Source: Allomuricauda sp. ARW1Y1 (GTDB lineage Bacteria; Bacteroidota; Bacteroidia; Flavobacteriales; Flavobacteriaceae). Taken from it: a stretch of DNA of 64,000 bases. Where the stretch lies: assembly GCF_013407935.1 (NCBI RefSeq), contig NZ_JACBZU010000004.1, positions 310,001-374,000 on the forward strand, in the 5' to 3' direction. Shown here piece by piece: positions 51,795-61,601 of the stretch. Within the stretch, counting starts at the first letter, position 1. Each line of letters begins with the position of its first letter. The notes under the pieces are model-generated. The model searched no databases. It saw only the letters and a program-made list of their open reading frames with translations, and was not told where the DNA came from. Position numbers and translations under genes: made by a program.

Positions 51795-52589
51795 ATGCTA
51801 TACGAGGGAGTCTTGCGAAAGATGCGAACGGAAATAGGAAGCCCGATCCAATATTTTTTGGTCTTTGAGAACGACTTTATCAACATGAACCAAGGGCTCG
51901 ATAGGGAGCTGCAGATCGATTTCATCAAATTCCAATGTTTGAACTGTGGGGAGGACCGACCTATCTATCGACAAGGATTCTGCAAGTCGTGCTTTTTTGA
52001 AACGCCCCGAGCCGGGGATTGGATCATGAAACCCGAACTGAGCAAGGCCCACTTGGGCGAAGAAGACCGTGACCTTGAGTACGAGAAAAAAATGCAGCTT
52101 CAGCCGCACATTGTGTATTTGGCCAACTCGAGTAGCATTAAAGTGGGGGTGACCCGTAAATCGCAGGTACCCACTCGCTGGATAGACCAAGGTGCGCACG
52201 AAGCTATCGAAATTTTAGAGGTTCCCAATCGATACTTGGCCGGAATTACCGAGGTGGCACTCAAAGACCATGTGAGCGACAAGACGAGCTGGAGAAAGAT
52301 GTTGCAAAACGACATTGAGGATGTAGACCTAGTGGAATGGCGCAACAAACTCAAGTCCAGTATTCCCGATGAGGCCATAGATTACTTTTTGAACGACAGG
52401 GAAGAAACCCATATGGAATTTCCTGTACTAAAATATCCCGAAAAGGTAAATAGCCTTAATTTGGACAAAACCCCAAGCTATAAAGGTGTGCTCAAAGGGA
52501 TTAAAGGGCAGTACCTCATCTTTGAGGACAATACGGTTTTTAATGTACGGGGAAGTGAAGGATACTACGTGGGGATAGATTTTAAATAA
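51795..52589 (+). CDS. DUF2797 protein with zinc-ribbon and GIY-YIG-like region
   Basis: A 264-aa protein of the DUF2797 family. A zinc-ribbon-like motif, CLNCGEDRPIYRQGFCKSC, lies at about residues 48-66. The following HIVYLANSSSIKVGVTRKSQ segment resembles the start of a GIY-YIG fold. No activity is established to my knowledge. The start is ATG 51795; an in-frame ATG at 51822 is an alternative. It is followed 22 bp later by an amino acid permease gene. Confidence 0.85.
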   Translation: MLYEGVLRKMRTEIGSPIQYFLVFENDFINMNQGLDRELQIDFIKFQCLNCGEDRPIYRQGFCKSCFFETPRAGDWIMKPELSKAHLGEEDRDLEYEKKMQLQPHIVYLANSSSIKVGVTRKSQVPTRWIDQGAHEAIEILEVPNRYLAGITEVALKDHVSDKTSWRKMLQNDIEDVDLVEWRNKLKSSIPDEAIDYFLNDREETHMEFPVLKYPEKVNSLNLDKTPSYKGVLKGIKGQYLIFEDNTVFNVRGSEGYYVGIDFK

Positions 52590-52611
52590 AACTGGATCAT
52601 AACCAGAGAAA

Positions 52612-53883
52612 ATGAGCCAAAAAATCAAACTAACCGAAGCGATTTCCATTGGAATAGGCGGCATGGTGGGTGGTGGAATTTTTGCGGTTTTGGGTTTGGC
52701 TGTGGATTTGTCCAAAGGCGGCACCCCCTTGGCCTTTCTCTTCGCTGGGATTTTATCCCTAATCACATCCTATAGTTATGTAAAGCTTTCCAAAAAATAT
52801 GCGGACAGGGGCGGAACGGTAAAGTTTATCACCCAAGGTTTTGGGAAGACTATATTCAGTGGGGGCATTAACAACCTTTTATGGGTAAGCTATATCATTA
52901 TGCTCTCGCTTTATGCATCGGCATTTGGATCTTATGCGCCAAATCTGCTCCCCATCACGGGAGGCGAACTGGATTTCCACCTTTACGCCAGTGGTATCAT
53001 CCTATTGGCGGCCATTATCAATTATTACAGCATTAAGGTTGTTGGCATGATTGAATCCTACGCAGTTATCATTAAACTGGTGATTCTTATTGCCTTCATC
53101 GGCATTGGACTGTACGGTTTAATAGGAAACCCCAATCTGGAACAATTGTCTCCTGAAAATTGGGAAGCACCATTGCAGCTACTTACTGGGGGCATGGTCA
53201 TATTTGTGGCCTATGAAGGTTTTGAATTGATTGCCAACTCTGCCCCCGACATTGAAAACCCGGATAAAAATATTCCACGAGCTTATTATATCGCAATTAT
53301 TTTTGTGGTATTACTCTATATCATTATTGCAGTGGTCACAGTAGGTTCGCTGCCTTTTGATCAAATCAAAACGGCCGAGGACTATGTTTTGGCAGAAGCT
53401 GCCAAGCCTATGCTGGGGCAGACCGGATTCACCATCATTACCATTGCCGCCATGATTTCCACCTTCTCTGCAATCAACGCCTCAATCTATGGAGGAAGTC
53501 GGGTGAGTTATGAAATTGCCGAGGAAGATGAGCTCCCACATCAATTCACCTACCAACTTTGGAACCAACCCATTGGATTATTGATTACCGCAGGTCTTAC
53601 CTTGTTGCTCACAAACACCTTAGAATTGGAAAGCATTTCTACTGCGGGGAGCGTTGGTTTTCTTTTGGTATTTGCTATGGTAAACTATGTGGGCTTTAAG
53701 CTATCAAAACATACCGCAAGCCGGAAGGGCATCCCATTGACCGGGTTCATCTTATGTCTTATTGCGATGGTTGTCCTGCTTAAACAGCAATTTGAAAGCA
53801 ACAAAATGGGGGTCATCGTCGCTCTCTCTATCATTGGTGGCTGCTTTTTGATTGAGTATTTCTATAAAATGAACGAGGAATAA
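52612..53883 (+). CDS. APC-superfamily amino acid permease
   Basis: A 423-aa inner-membrane transporter with about 12 hydrophobic segments. The first helix has the unwound glycine-rich motif SIGIGGMVGGGIFAVLG typical of APC transporters, and helix 6 reads FVAYEGFELIANSAPDI. Relatives carry amino acids or polyamines; the substrate is not predictable. It is followed by another transporter in the same direction. Confidence 0.88.
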   Translation: MSQKIKLTEAISIGIGGMVGGGIFAVLGLAVDLSKGGTPLAFLFAGILSLITSYSYVKLSKKYADRGGTVKFITQGFGKTIFSGGINNLLWVSYIIMLSLYASAFGSYAPNLLPITGGELDFHLYASGIILLAAIINYYSIKVVGMIESYAVIIKLVILIAFIGIGLYGLIGNPNLEQLSPENWEAPLQLLTGGMVIFVAYEGFELIANSAPDIENPDKNIPRAYYIAIIFVVLLYIIIAVVTVGSLPFDQIKTAEDYVLAEAAKPMLGQTGFTIITIAAMISTFSAINASIYGGSRVSYEIAEEDELPHQFTYQLWNQPIGLLITAGLTLLLTNTLELESISTAGSVGFLLVFAMVNYVGFKLSKHTASRKGIPLTGFILCLIAMVVLLKQQFESNKMGVIVALSIIGGCFLIEYFYKMNEE

Positions 53884-53977
53884 AATTTGTTCCAAAACGT
53901 ATATTTCTGCCAAAACTCGACAAAAAAGCTTATTTTCAGTACTTTATCCATTACCACCAAACCAAAAACCAGCTTAA

Positions 53978-55312
53978 ATGAGAAAATTCCCAAATGCATT
54001 TGTCATTCTGTTGGGTGTAATACTTTTAAGTTGGGTATTTACCTATTTAATTCCCCAAGGAAGTTATGAGAGAATTGTGGACGCTGAAACCGGGGTGATT
54101 CGGGTAGTAAGCGACTCCTACACGCAAATCGACTCCAGTAGCCCTTCCTTTCTTGATTTTCTGGTCTCCATTCCCAAAGGTATTGCCGAAAGAGCTGAAC
54201 TCATCGTTCTTATCCTGTTGATAGGTGGCTGTTTTTACCTCATTGAAAAAACGGAAACCTTTAACCATAGTTTGGTAAAATTGGTTTCTTCCTTAAAAGG
54301 AAGGGAGGATTTGGCACTTTTGACCGTAGCCATCCTATTCATCACGGGTGGTGTCACTATTGGGCTACAGGAAGAAGTCGTTGCTATGACCCCTATACTT
54401 TTGTTGTTCGGCAAAAGTTTGGGATACAATTCATTCACCATGATTTTTGCCAGTTACGGCTCATCCGTAGTGGGCAGTTCATTTAGCCCATCCAATCCTT
54501 TTGGGGTTCTTTTGGCACAAAAAGAAGCTGCCTTGCCCTTACTTTCGGGCAGTTCCTTTAGACTGGTCGTACTTTTAGGCGCATCCTTGGCTTGGATTTT
54601 ATATCTTCTTTATTATGCCAAAAAACATAGGATCGAAAGAATACAAATGCCGACCCACAACAAAACTATGGGTGGTCGTAATAAAGCAATACTGCTGTTA
54701 TTGGGTCTTACGTTTTCTATTGTAATTATTGGCATAGTTCAGTTTGATTGGGGGTTTAGTGAGATGTCCGCCTGTTTTTTTGCCCTTGGCATCCTCTCCG
54801 GCCTCATTGCAAAAATGGGATGGAACAAAACGGGGGAAACCTATATTGAAGGAATGAAAGAAATGGTATTTGCCTGCATCATACTTGGTTTGGCCAACAG
54901 TATTTCAATTTTATTGACGCAAGGAATGATCATGGATACTATTGTTAAAGTCCTATTTGGTCCCTTGCAGGGTTTCTCTCCCGCTGTCTCGGGAGTACTA
55001 ATGATGATTTCACATGTCCTTTTGCATTTTCCAGTGCCCAGCTATTCTGGGCAGGCCATTTTGACCTTGCCCATTTTGGTCCCGCTATCGGACTTAGTCG
55101 GGCTTTCCAGACAGATATGTGTTTTGGCCTTTCAATATGGCGCTATAATGGGCGATATGATCGTTCCTACCAATGGAGCACTGATGGCCGTAATCGCAAT
55201 AGCAAAAATACCCTATAATACATGGTTCAAATTTGCCATAAAACCCACGCTGTTAGTACTCCTCATCGGTGCCATTGCCATTGTTGCTGCCGTTTTTTTA
55301 GGATATCACTAA
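53978..55312 (+). CDS. YfcC/DcuC-superfamily carboxylate or amino acid carrier
   Basis: A 444-aa membrane protein with about 11-12 helices. MRKFPNAFVILLGVILLSW and the YLIPQGSYERI loop match the C4-dicarboxylate anaerobic carrier-like (YfcC) family; the two repeat hairpins are visible around GLQEEVVAMTPILLLFGKSLG and VPSYSGQAILTLPILVPLSD. Substrates of the family include C4-dicarboxylates and basic amino acids or peptides; none is assigned here. Confidence 0.85.
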   Translation: MRKFPNAFVILLGVILLSWVFTYLIPQGSYERIVDAETGVIRVVSDSYTQIDSSSPSFLDFLVSIPKGIAERAELIVLILLIGGCFYLIEKTETFNHSLVKLVSSLKGREDLALLTVAILFITGGVTIGLQEEVVAMTPILLLFGKSLGYNSFTMIFASYGSSVVGSSFSPSNPFGVLLAQKEAALPLLSGSSFRLVVLLGASLAWILYLLYYAKKHRIERIQMPTHNKTMGGRNKAILLLLGLTFSIVIIGIVQFDWGFSEMSACFFALGILSGLIAKMGWNKTGETYIEGMKEMVFACIILGLANSISILLTQGMIMDTIVKVLFGPLQGFSPAVSGVLMMISHVLLHFPVPSYSGQAILTLPILVPLSDLVGLSRQICVLAFQYGAIMGDMIVPTNGALMAVIAIAKIPYNTWFKFAIKPTLLVLLIGAIAIVAAVFLGYH

Positions 55313-55355
55313 TAACCATCATTTTTGTAGATTAGACACTGTTTTTTACCAGATC

Positions 55356-56123
55356 ATGCTCAAAGTCTTTAGAAGAATACGAAAGAAATCCATTGCGGAT
55401 AAAAAGGTCAGCAACTACTTGCTGTATGCCATTGGTGAAATCGTGTTGGTCGTCATCGGAATTTTGATTGCACTGGCCATCGACAATGCCAATCAACAAA
55501 GCATCAAACGGGAAAAGGAGCAAATTTACCTCATGGGACTCCGAGATGAGTTCGAGACCAGTCAGACCAAATTAAAAGAACTGATATCCTTCAACAGGCA
55601 AAGCTATGAGGATTCGAAGAAAATCTTGGTCTATATGGTCGACCCGGAGAACCTGCCCAATGAGCAAGAGCTCGCCAATTTGCTTTACAATGCCTTGGCC
55701 TTCGATATTTCGTTCAATCCCAACAATTCCCTTTTGATGGAAATGATCAATTCGGGAAGTTTAAAGGATATCGCCAATCCGCGCCTGCGCATCCTTTTGA
55801 CCAATTGGATTTCCAACATCGAGGACATATCCAAACAAGAAATGATGCTGGCCAATGAACGGGACAAGATACTCGATATGTTCCGCAGCGAAGAAAACAG
55901 CATCAAAACGCTGTATGACCTCACTGGGGTTTCCGATGAATTAGGAATTCCCCCAAGTTCGGACCGGACAAGCAACCGGAACCTCCTAATGTCGAAAGAA
56001 TTTGAGAACAATATGCTCATGTTCATCCTCACCAGTATCAAAACGGAAACTGTGCATTACAATCCTTTGATGCAAAGTATAGATGAGATTTTGAAAACCA
56101 TTGATAGCGAAATCAACCCATAA
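55356..56123 (+). CDS. DUF6090 membrane-anchored protein
   Basis: A 255-aa protein. A basic N-terminus with KVSNYLLYAIGEIVLVVIGI forms the single membrane helix (about residues 22-45), followed by IDNANQQ and a helical, charged periplasmic part. This start is diagnostic for the DUF6090 family, abundant in Bacteroidota and of unknown function. It follows the YfcC-type transporter by 43 bp. Confidence 0.85.
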   Translation: MLKVFRRIRKKSIADKKVSNYLLYAIGEIVLVVIGILIALAIDNANQQSIKREKEQIYLMGLRDEFETSQTKLKELISFNRQSYEDSKKILVYMVDPENLPNEQELANLLYNALAFDISFNPNNSLLMEMINSGSLKDIANPRLRILLTNWISNIEDISKQEMMLANERDKILDMFRSEENSIKTLYDLTGVSDELGIPPSSDRTSNRNLLMSKEFENNMLMFILTSIKTETVHYNPLMQSIDEILKTIDSEINP

Positions 56124-56225
56124 AAAAAGCTGGCTAAAAATTGGCAATGTCTGAATTTTGTCCGGTTGAGCGTCCATCTGAAGTAGAGAGGCAGGCGAAA
56201 CCTATTGATTACCCGTATATCCTAG

Positions 56226-56250
56226 GTTCTCGACTGCGCTCGAACTGACA
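56226..56250 (+). repeat. Hairpin repeat TCGA-CTGCGC-TCGA with TGACA trailer
   Basis: GTTC-TCGA-CTGCGC-TCGAAC followed by TGACA. The arms GTT/AAC differ from those of the copy at 63535-63560 (ACAT/ATGT), but pairing is kept. It lies between convergent genes. Confidence 0.65.
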
Positions 56251-56281
56251 TATAATCCGCTTTTGAGATAGGCTACTTTCT

Positions 56282-58990
56282 TTAATTCACCGTATCCTTT
56301 TTCTTTTTCTTGAGGAGTCCGCCCAAAATGGATTTGGCAGCATCCTTTACCTCATCACCCTGTTTGGCTTTTGTAGAATCCGTTGTGGTGGTGTCCTTTT
56401 TTCCGCCTAAAATATTGCCGATGACATCCTTTACCCCATCGTTTTTAGTGTTGGTGGTATCGGATTCGTCCTTTTTAAAGACATCGGACAATAGGTCTTT
56501 GGCTTTTTCCTTACCCTGACCTATCAGTTTCTGCTTTTGCATCTCCACCAATTTGGTAGTCAAGGTTTTTACGCTGGACGTCAGGTCGGTACTCACGGAT
56601 GGATTGGTGAAGTTCCCTCCAATGTTAGCCGTTACGGGAACGGTGACCTCTCCCAAACTCTGGTCGTTCAATTGTGCGATGAGCTTATTTACCTCCGAGC
56701 CCAAATATTTGGCAGGCACGTTCAGGGTTGCGGCGTAATCCATTTGCTTGTCGAAGGAGTGGCTACCGTTCACATCAATGGCAATGTCCTTATACGTAAG
56801 GGTAAAAGGCTTCACTTTAACCGTTCCATTATCAAAGGTCAATGCCGTTTTAAGGCCATCCAAGTTGATTTCCTTGGTGTCCAAAAAGTTGAGTTTACTG
56901 TCCAATGCCGAAACCAAGGGTGCCTTTTCGGCATCCAATTTTGGGGAAAGCAGTTCTGCCAGCAAATTACCTGATATGGTGGCCAAGTTTGGCGTAAAGT
57001 CTTCCTTCAAGTTCCCCGAAATCTTAATATCCGAGTTTAATTTACCCTGAATTGCCGTGGCCAAAGGAGTCAAGGTTTTCAATAATTCCAACCCTGCAAA
57101 GGACTCCCCAATGTTAAAGTTGTTCATGCCCAGGTTCATATCAAAGGTAGCGGTTTCTTGTTTGGTGGAAACGGACCCTGAAAGCCCCAAGGTACCCCCG
57201 AACAAATCGGAAGTCAAGTTTTTTACCGTTGCCGTCTCATCCTTGATGATCAAGGTTCCTTTGACGTTCTTCAGATTCAGGTTATCATAAACCACGGTGT
57301 TCGCAGCGGCATCGATGGTACAATCCAAAAACGACGGTATTTTGATGCGCTCCTCCCCTGTTGTGGTTGAACCCGTCTCCTTTTCCCCGTTTTCAGGTTC
57401 CGTATTATCCGCGGTTTCCTCCATCATAAAATCGTTCAAGGCAAACCTATTGGAGTTCAAGGTAAAGTTTCCTTCCACATTCTCATCATTGAACATAAAG
57501 CCCAATAAATTGGTCAATGTTCCCTTGGCCTCAAAATCAGTGCTGCCCGTTTTACCGGTAAAGGAATCCAAGGAGACCTTGTCCGGATTAAAGGAAACGG
57601 CCGCAGTGTTAATGGTCACAGGATTTTTAAGTTCCTCTGACGCATATTCAAATCCGGAAAGGGACGCCTTTCCCGTTGTTCTGGTATTCTGGTATTGCTT
57701 GTTCTCCAAAGAGGCCATATCGAAGGCCGTGGTAATGTCCGCATTCAGAATGCCCTTTAAATTGAAATCTTCGGGTACGGGATAGGCCTGCGAAATATTG
57801 GCCAAATTGATTCTTCCGTCCATGTGGGCGTTCACTTTGGTATTGCCCAACAACTCGCGGATATTGGCATTCAAATTGAATTTATCCTCGTCTATCAGGA
57901 AAGACAGGCGATTGATGTCCACATAGGTATCTTCCGTAATCCCTGTTTCGTTATTGATTTCCGTATCGATGTACACATTGCGAACCGATTTGGGCAAATC
58001 GGGATATTTGAAGGATGCATTCTCCGAATTGATGGCAATTTTGAAGGTTGGGATATGCTCATCGTCCACTACCCCTTTAAACTGTCCGTTTACCTCAAAA
58101 TTACCTGTCGTCTGCACGGTTTCAATGTTCGCAGCGTAGGCCTCAGGAATCACCGCCAAAAAGTTCTTAAAGTCGGAAGAGGGTGTCTCAAAAGTAATGT
58201 CCACCTCCTGATTGTCTTCGTTGACCTTTACAAAGCCCTCGAATACCAAGGGCAACTGGTTTACCAAGGCCTTGTTCTCCAAAAAAGTATACTTGTTTTC
58301 GGTGAGATCGATACCGATCAAGGCGTCCAAATTGATTTTGTTCCTGTTCAAGTATTGGGTACTGTTCATTTCAAAGGACACCAAAGCATCAGTAAGAGTT
58401 TTAAGCTCCGATTGCTCCAAAGAGAGGTCCCCCGTTCCCGAGTGGTTCATCTCCAAAATATCCAATCTCATCCCGCTGGCCATGTCCCAGTACACTATTT
58501 CTGCATTGGAAATGGCGTAGGAGTTCAGGTTCAACGTAAAATTATCACCGGAAGCTTCTGTGGTAGCCGCGGTGGACGCTCCGCTTTCCTTGGTAATATC
58601 ATAATTGGCATTGCCGTCCTTATCTGCTTTGATGAGCAATTTTGCGCCATCGATGTTCAGTGTTTTGATCTCAATAGGTTCTTCCGCAGATTTGAACAGC
58701 TCCTTGATGGACATGGAAAGTGCTATTTCCGATGAGGCAAACAAGGTATCGCCCTCAAACGGAGCCTTGTTGACCAATGATAAATTGGCGAGCTTTACAT
58801 TCGCGTCCGGAAAGCTTCGGAGCAAACTCAAATCAGCATCCTCAAAATCAAAAGTGGCGTTGATGCTATTGTTGACTTTTGTTTTGATAATCTCCTCAAT
58901 TTTGCCTTGAAGAAACAGGGGAACGGCGATAACGATCGCTAGTAGGACAAGTAGGGTTATGGAGGTAATCTTTAGGACTTTTTTCTTCAT
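56282..58990 (-). CDS. AsmA-like membrane-anchored protein
   Basis: A 902-aa protein with one N-terminal helix (ITSITLLVLLAIVIAVPLFL) followed by an AsmA N-terminal domain (KVNNSINATFDFEDADLSLL), long repetitive beta-strand segments and an AsmA_2-like region near 570-800. It ends with a polar tail containing K/D/T-rich repeats and a GGLLKKKKKDTVN end. AsmA-type proteins bridge the periplasm and are implicated in phospholipid transport to the outer membrane; that role here is inferred. Confidence 0.87.
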   Translation of the reverse strand: MKKKVLKITSITLLVLLAIVIAVPLFLQGKIEEIIKTKVNNSINATFDFEDADLSLLRSFPDANVKLANLSLVNKAPFEGDTLFASSEIALSMSIKELFKSAEEPIEIKTLNIDGAKLLIKADKDGNANYDITKESGASTAATTEASGDNFTLNLNSYAISNAEIVYWDMASGMRLDILEMNHSGTGDLSLEQSELKTLTDALVSFEMNSTQYLNRNKINLDALIGIDLTENKYTFLENKALVNQLPLVFEGFVKVNEDNQEVDITFETPSSDFKNFLAVIPEAYAANIETVQTTGNFEVNGQFKGVVDDEHIPTFKIAINSENASFKYPDLPKSVRNVYIDTEINNETGITEDTYVDINRLSFLIDEDKFNLNANIRELLGNTKVNAHMDGRINLANISQAYPVPEDFNLKGILNADITTAFDMASLENKQYQNTRTTGKASLSGFEYASEELKNPVTINTAAVSFNPDKVSLDSFTGKTGSTDFEAKGTLTNLLGFMFNDENVEGNFTLNSNRFALNDFMMEETADNTEPENGEKETGSTTTGEERIKIPSFLDCTIDAAANTVVYDNLNLKNVKGTLIIKDETATVKNLTSDLFGGTLGLSGSVSTKQETATFDMNLGMNNFNIGESFAGLELLKTLTPLATAIQGKLNSDIKISGNLKEDFTPNLATISGNLLAELLSPKLDAEKAPLVSALDSKLNFLDTKEINLDGLKTALTFDNGTVKVKPFTLTYKDIAIDVNGSHSFDKQMDYAATLNVPAKYLGSEVNKLIAQLNDQSLGEVTVPVTANIGGNFTNPSVSTDLTSSVKTLTTKLVEMQKQKLIGQGKEKAKDLLSDVFKKDESDTTNTKNDGVKDVIGNILGGKKDTTTTDSTKAKQGDEVKDAAKSILGGLLKKKKKDTVN

Positions 58991-59025
58991 ACTTCGGTGT
59001 TTTACAACAAATTAAAGGAGAAGTA

Positions 59026-59733
59026 TCAATCCAAAGAAATTTCTTCCCCTATATTTAAGTTAAATCTTTTTCGCATCAGATATACGAAAAAATAGAGCAA
59101 AGGGGTGTCGAGAATGGCAATCATTACCTTGAAAATAAAACCACTGATCAGCAGTCCATAAAACTTGTCCCACGGCAACACGCCAAAAACGCACAACAGC
59201 CCAACCACCGTGAACGTGTCTATAAATTGGGAGGAAAATGTAGAAAAGTTGTTCCGCAGCCAAAGCATGCGACCATTGGTAAGCCGCTTCCAGAAGTGAT
59301 AAATGGTAATATCGATATACTGCGCCCCCAAGTAGGCCAGCATGGAAGCCAAAACGCCCAATGGCGACAACCCAAAGACCGTGGTAAAGGTGGTATCATC
59401 GACCGGGGATGATGGAATGGCCAAGGAATAGTTGGCCACCAAAATAATGGTCATAGAGAAGAAAGACGCAAAGATTCCTGCTGTCACCACCTGATTGGCC
59501 TTTTTTTGGCCGTAGATCTCGGAAATTAAATCGGTGATCAAAAAGGTAATGGGATACGGCAAAATACCCACCGAAAGCTCAAAAAGCGGAGCTCCAAATA
59601 CCTCCACATCCCCAAAAGGGCTCCACGAGAAAAACTTTTGAAAAATAAGGTTGGACACCACCAGTGAGGTAATGAACAACGCCCCGAGATACAGATATAT
59701 GGAAAATGCTAACTTCTTGTCCTTTTGCGTCAT
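59026..59733 (-). CDS. Queuosine precursor transporter (YhhQ/QPTR family)
   Basis: A 235-aa inner-membrane protein with about six helices of the VUT_1/YhhQ family, which imports preQ0/preQ1 for queuosine synthesis. Typical segments are GILPYPITFLITDLISEIYG near residues 52-71, LAYLGAQYIDITIYHFWKR and the FSTFSSQFIDTFTV segment. It lies 37 bp downstream of sppA. The function is assigned from the family. Confidence 0.9.
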   Translation of the reverse strand: MTQKDKKLAFSIYLYLGALFITSLVVSNLIFQKFFSWSPFGDVEVFGAPLFELSVGILPYPITFLITDLISEIYGQKKANQVVTAGIFASFFSMTIILVANYSLAIPSSPVDDTTFTTVFGLSPLGVLASMLAYLGAQYIDITIYHFWKRLTNGRMLWLRNNFSTFSSQFIDTFTVVGLLCVFGVLPWDKFYGLLISGFIFKVMIAILDTPLLYFFVYLMRKRFNLNIGEEISLD

Positions 59734-59770
59734 ATGTGTTTGAAAAGCCCTTAAGCCTTGGTTGGAAAAT

Positions 59771-61531
59771 CTACTTAATGTTTAAACTGAAGGGCATCTT
59801 GGCCTGAATGCCTTCTTGTTTGGTAAATTGCTTGAACTCCTTTAAAACTTGGTAGGCCTCGGTTCCAATTTCTTCTTGTATGATGGATTCCCCGATCTTG
59901 GTTTTGGCCGAACCAAAATCTTCCATGAACAGCTCAAAATCGGATTTGTATTTAGGATACTTGCGCAGCCCGTAGGATTCCAGACCAGCCATTTCTGCCG
60001 CGGCTTTGACCGCATCGTCCAAACTTCCCAATTCATCTACCAAGCCAAGTGCCTTGGCATCAGTTCCGCTCCAAACCCTGCCCTGTGCCACTTGGTCCAC
60101 TTGCTCCACCGTCATATTTCGGCCTTTGGACACGCGATCTAAAAAGGTTTGATAAGTCTCTTCGATACTTTCTTCAAGGACCTGCCTAAAGGTATCCGTC
60201 ATGGGCTCAAAAAAGGAATAATCCACTGAATTTTTGTTGGTACCTACCTGCTCGGCATTGATACCAACGTTTTCCGCCAATTGGTTGACGTTCGGAATGG
60301 TTCCAAAAACCCCTATAGATCCGGTAATGGTCGTGGGCTCGGCAAAAATTTTGTCCCCTCCTACGCCAATATAATATCCTCCGGAGGCCGCAATGGTTCC
60401 AAATGAGACCACTACAGGCTTCTTTCGTTTGGCCAATTGCATTTCTCTCCAAATGATATCGGAAACGAGAGCACTTCCACCAGGAGAGTCCACTCGGAGT
60501 ACAATCGCCTTTACACTCTCATTGTCCACTGCTTTGTGGAGGGCATCCACGATAAGTCCTTGCCCAACATAATCCTTTCCGCCTTCGCCTCCCAAAATTT
60601 CTCCCTGGGCATAAATAATGGCAATTTTATCGGAACCTGTTCGGATTTTCTGTTTGTTGGCCTTTTGTATGTAATCCCTCAACCCAACATATTCCACGTC
60701 CTCATCTTTGGAAAGTCCGATTTTCTCCCTCATCAGGTCTTCGTATTCATCAAAGTACAGGGCGCCATCCACAAGTCCGGAAGCGACGGCATATTCAGGG
60801 GTCCGCCCTCCAAGAGTATCGGCTATTTGGTTCAGGTCTTGAGGCGAAAGGTTTCTGGATGCTGAAATATCGTCGACCATCACGTTCCAAATGGAAGAAA
60901 TGAGCTCTTTTATCTGGGCACGGTTTTCCTCGCTCATGGTGTCGGACAAAAAGGGCTCTACCGCACTTTTGTACTTTCCATGGCGTATGACCTCCATTTT
61001 GATTCCTGATTTTTCCTGCAATTCCTTATAAAAAAGCACTTCGGTGGCCAATCCCTTAAAGTCCATCGCACCTACCGGATTAATGTACACCTCATCTGCC
61101 GCACTGGCCAAGTAATAGTCGCGCTGCGCATACACATCAGCATGTGCCACCACGAACTTTCCGGAAGATTTAAAATCGATTAGGGCGTTGCGTATTTCAC
61201 GGGCTTGGGCCATTCCTGCCTGTAGAAATCCAGTGGTGATGCTTATGCCCTCAATATGGTCATCGTTTTTGGCAACTTCTATGGCATGTAAGATTTCATC
61301 CAATCCCAGCTCCGCTGTCCAAAGTTCGGCAAAGGGATCGTTCGCATCCTTTCCCGTATAGTCCAAAATCGGTGTTATAAAACTGATCTCCAACACCGAG
61401 TTGCGTTTGACCACAACACCATCATCCGCACTGCCCACCAAGGCCATAAAAATAAAGAACATGCCCACAATGATCATAAAGGCCATTAAGCTCCCCAAAA
61501 TTGAGGCAAGTAGGTTTCTTAAAAACTTCAT
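59771..61531 (-). CDS. sppA: Signal peptide peptidase SppA, 67-kDa type
   Basis: A 586-aa membrane-anchored serine protease that degrades leftover signal peptides. It has an N-terminal helix (LMAFMIIVGMFFIFMALVG) and two peptidase S49 repeats. The nucleophile is in GTIAASGGYYIGVGGDKIFA of the second repeat, and the general-base lysine lies in the first repeat, as in E. coli SppA. The length matches the two-repeat form rather than the short form. Confidence 0.94.
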   Translation of the reverse strand: MKFLRNLLASILGSLMAFMIIVGMFFIFMALVGSADDGVVVKRNSVLEISFITPILDYTGKDANDPFAELWTAELGLDEILHAIEVAKNDDHIEGISITTGFLQAGMAQAREIRNALIDFKSSGKFVVAHADVYAQRDYYLASAADEVYINPVGAMDFKGLATEVLFYKELQEKSGIKMEVIRHGKYKSAVEPFLSDTMSEENRAQIKELISSIWNVMVDDISASRNLSPQDLNQIADTLGGRTPEYAVASGLVDGALYFDEYEDLMREKIGLSKDEDVEYVGLRDYIQKANKQKIRTGSDKIAIIYAQGEILGGEGGKDYVGQGLIVDALHKAVDNESVKAIVLRVDSPGGSALVSDIIWREMQLAKRKKPVVVSFGTIAASGGYYIGVGGDKIFAEPTTITGSIGVFGTIPNVNQLAENVGINAEQVGTNKNSVDYSFFEPMTDTFRQVLEESIEETYQTFLDRVSKGRNMTVEQVDQVAQGRVWSGTDAKALGLVDELGSLDDAVKAAAEMAGLESYGLRKYPKYKSDFELFMEDFGSAKTKIGESIIQEEIGTEAYQVLKEFKQFTKQEGIQAKMPFSLNIK

Positions 61532-61601
61532 GCAATAAAAATTTAATACGTATCAAAGATAACCAATGTAGGAATGTTTTGTTTACTTTGTTTCTTCGAT
61601 T

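Noticed and set aside
51795..52589. DUF2797 gene as a second copy of the GIY-YIG element
   Set aside because: Different, longer protein with a zinc ribbon, and no flanking 26-bp repeats.
57824..58735. 303-codon plus-strand frame opposite the AsmA-like gene
   Set aside because: The AsmA reading has a signal anchor and recognised domain; the opposite frame resembles nothing and has no start signals.
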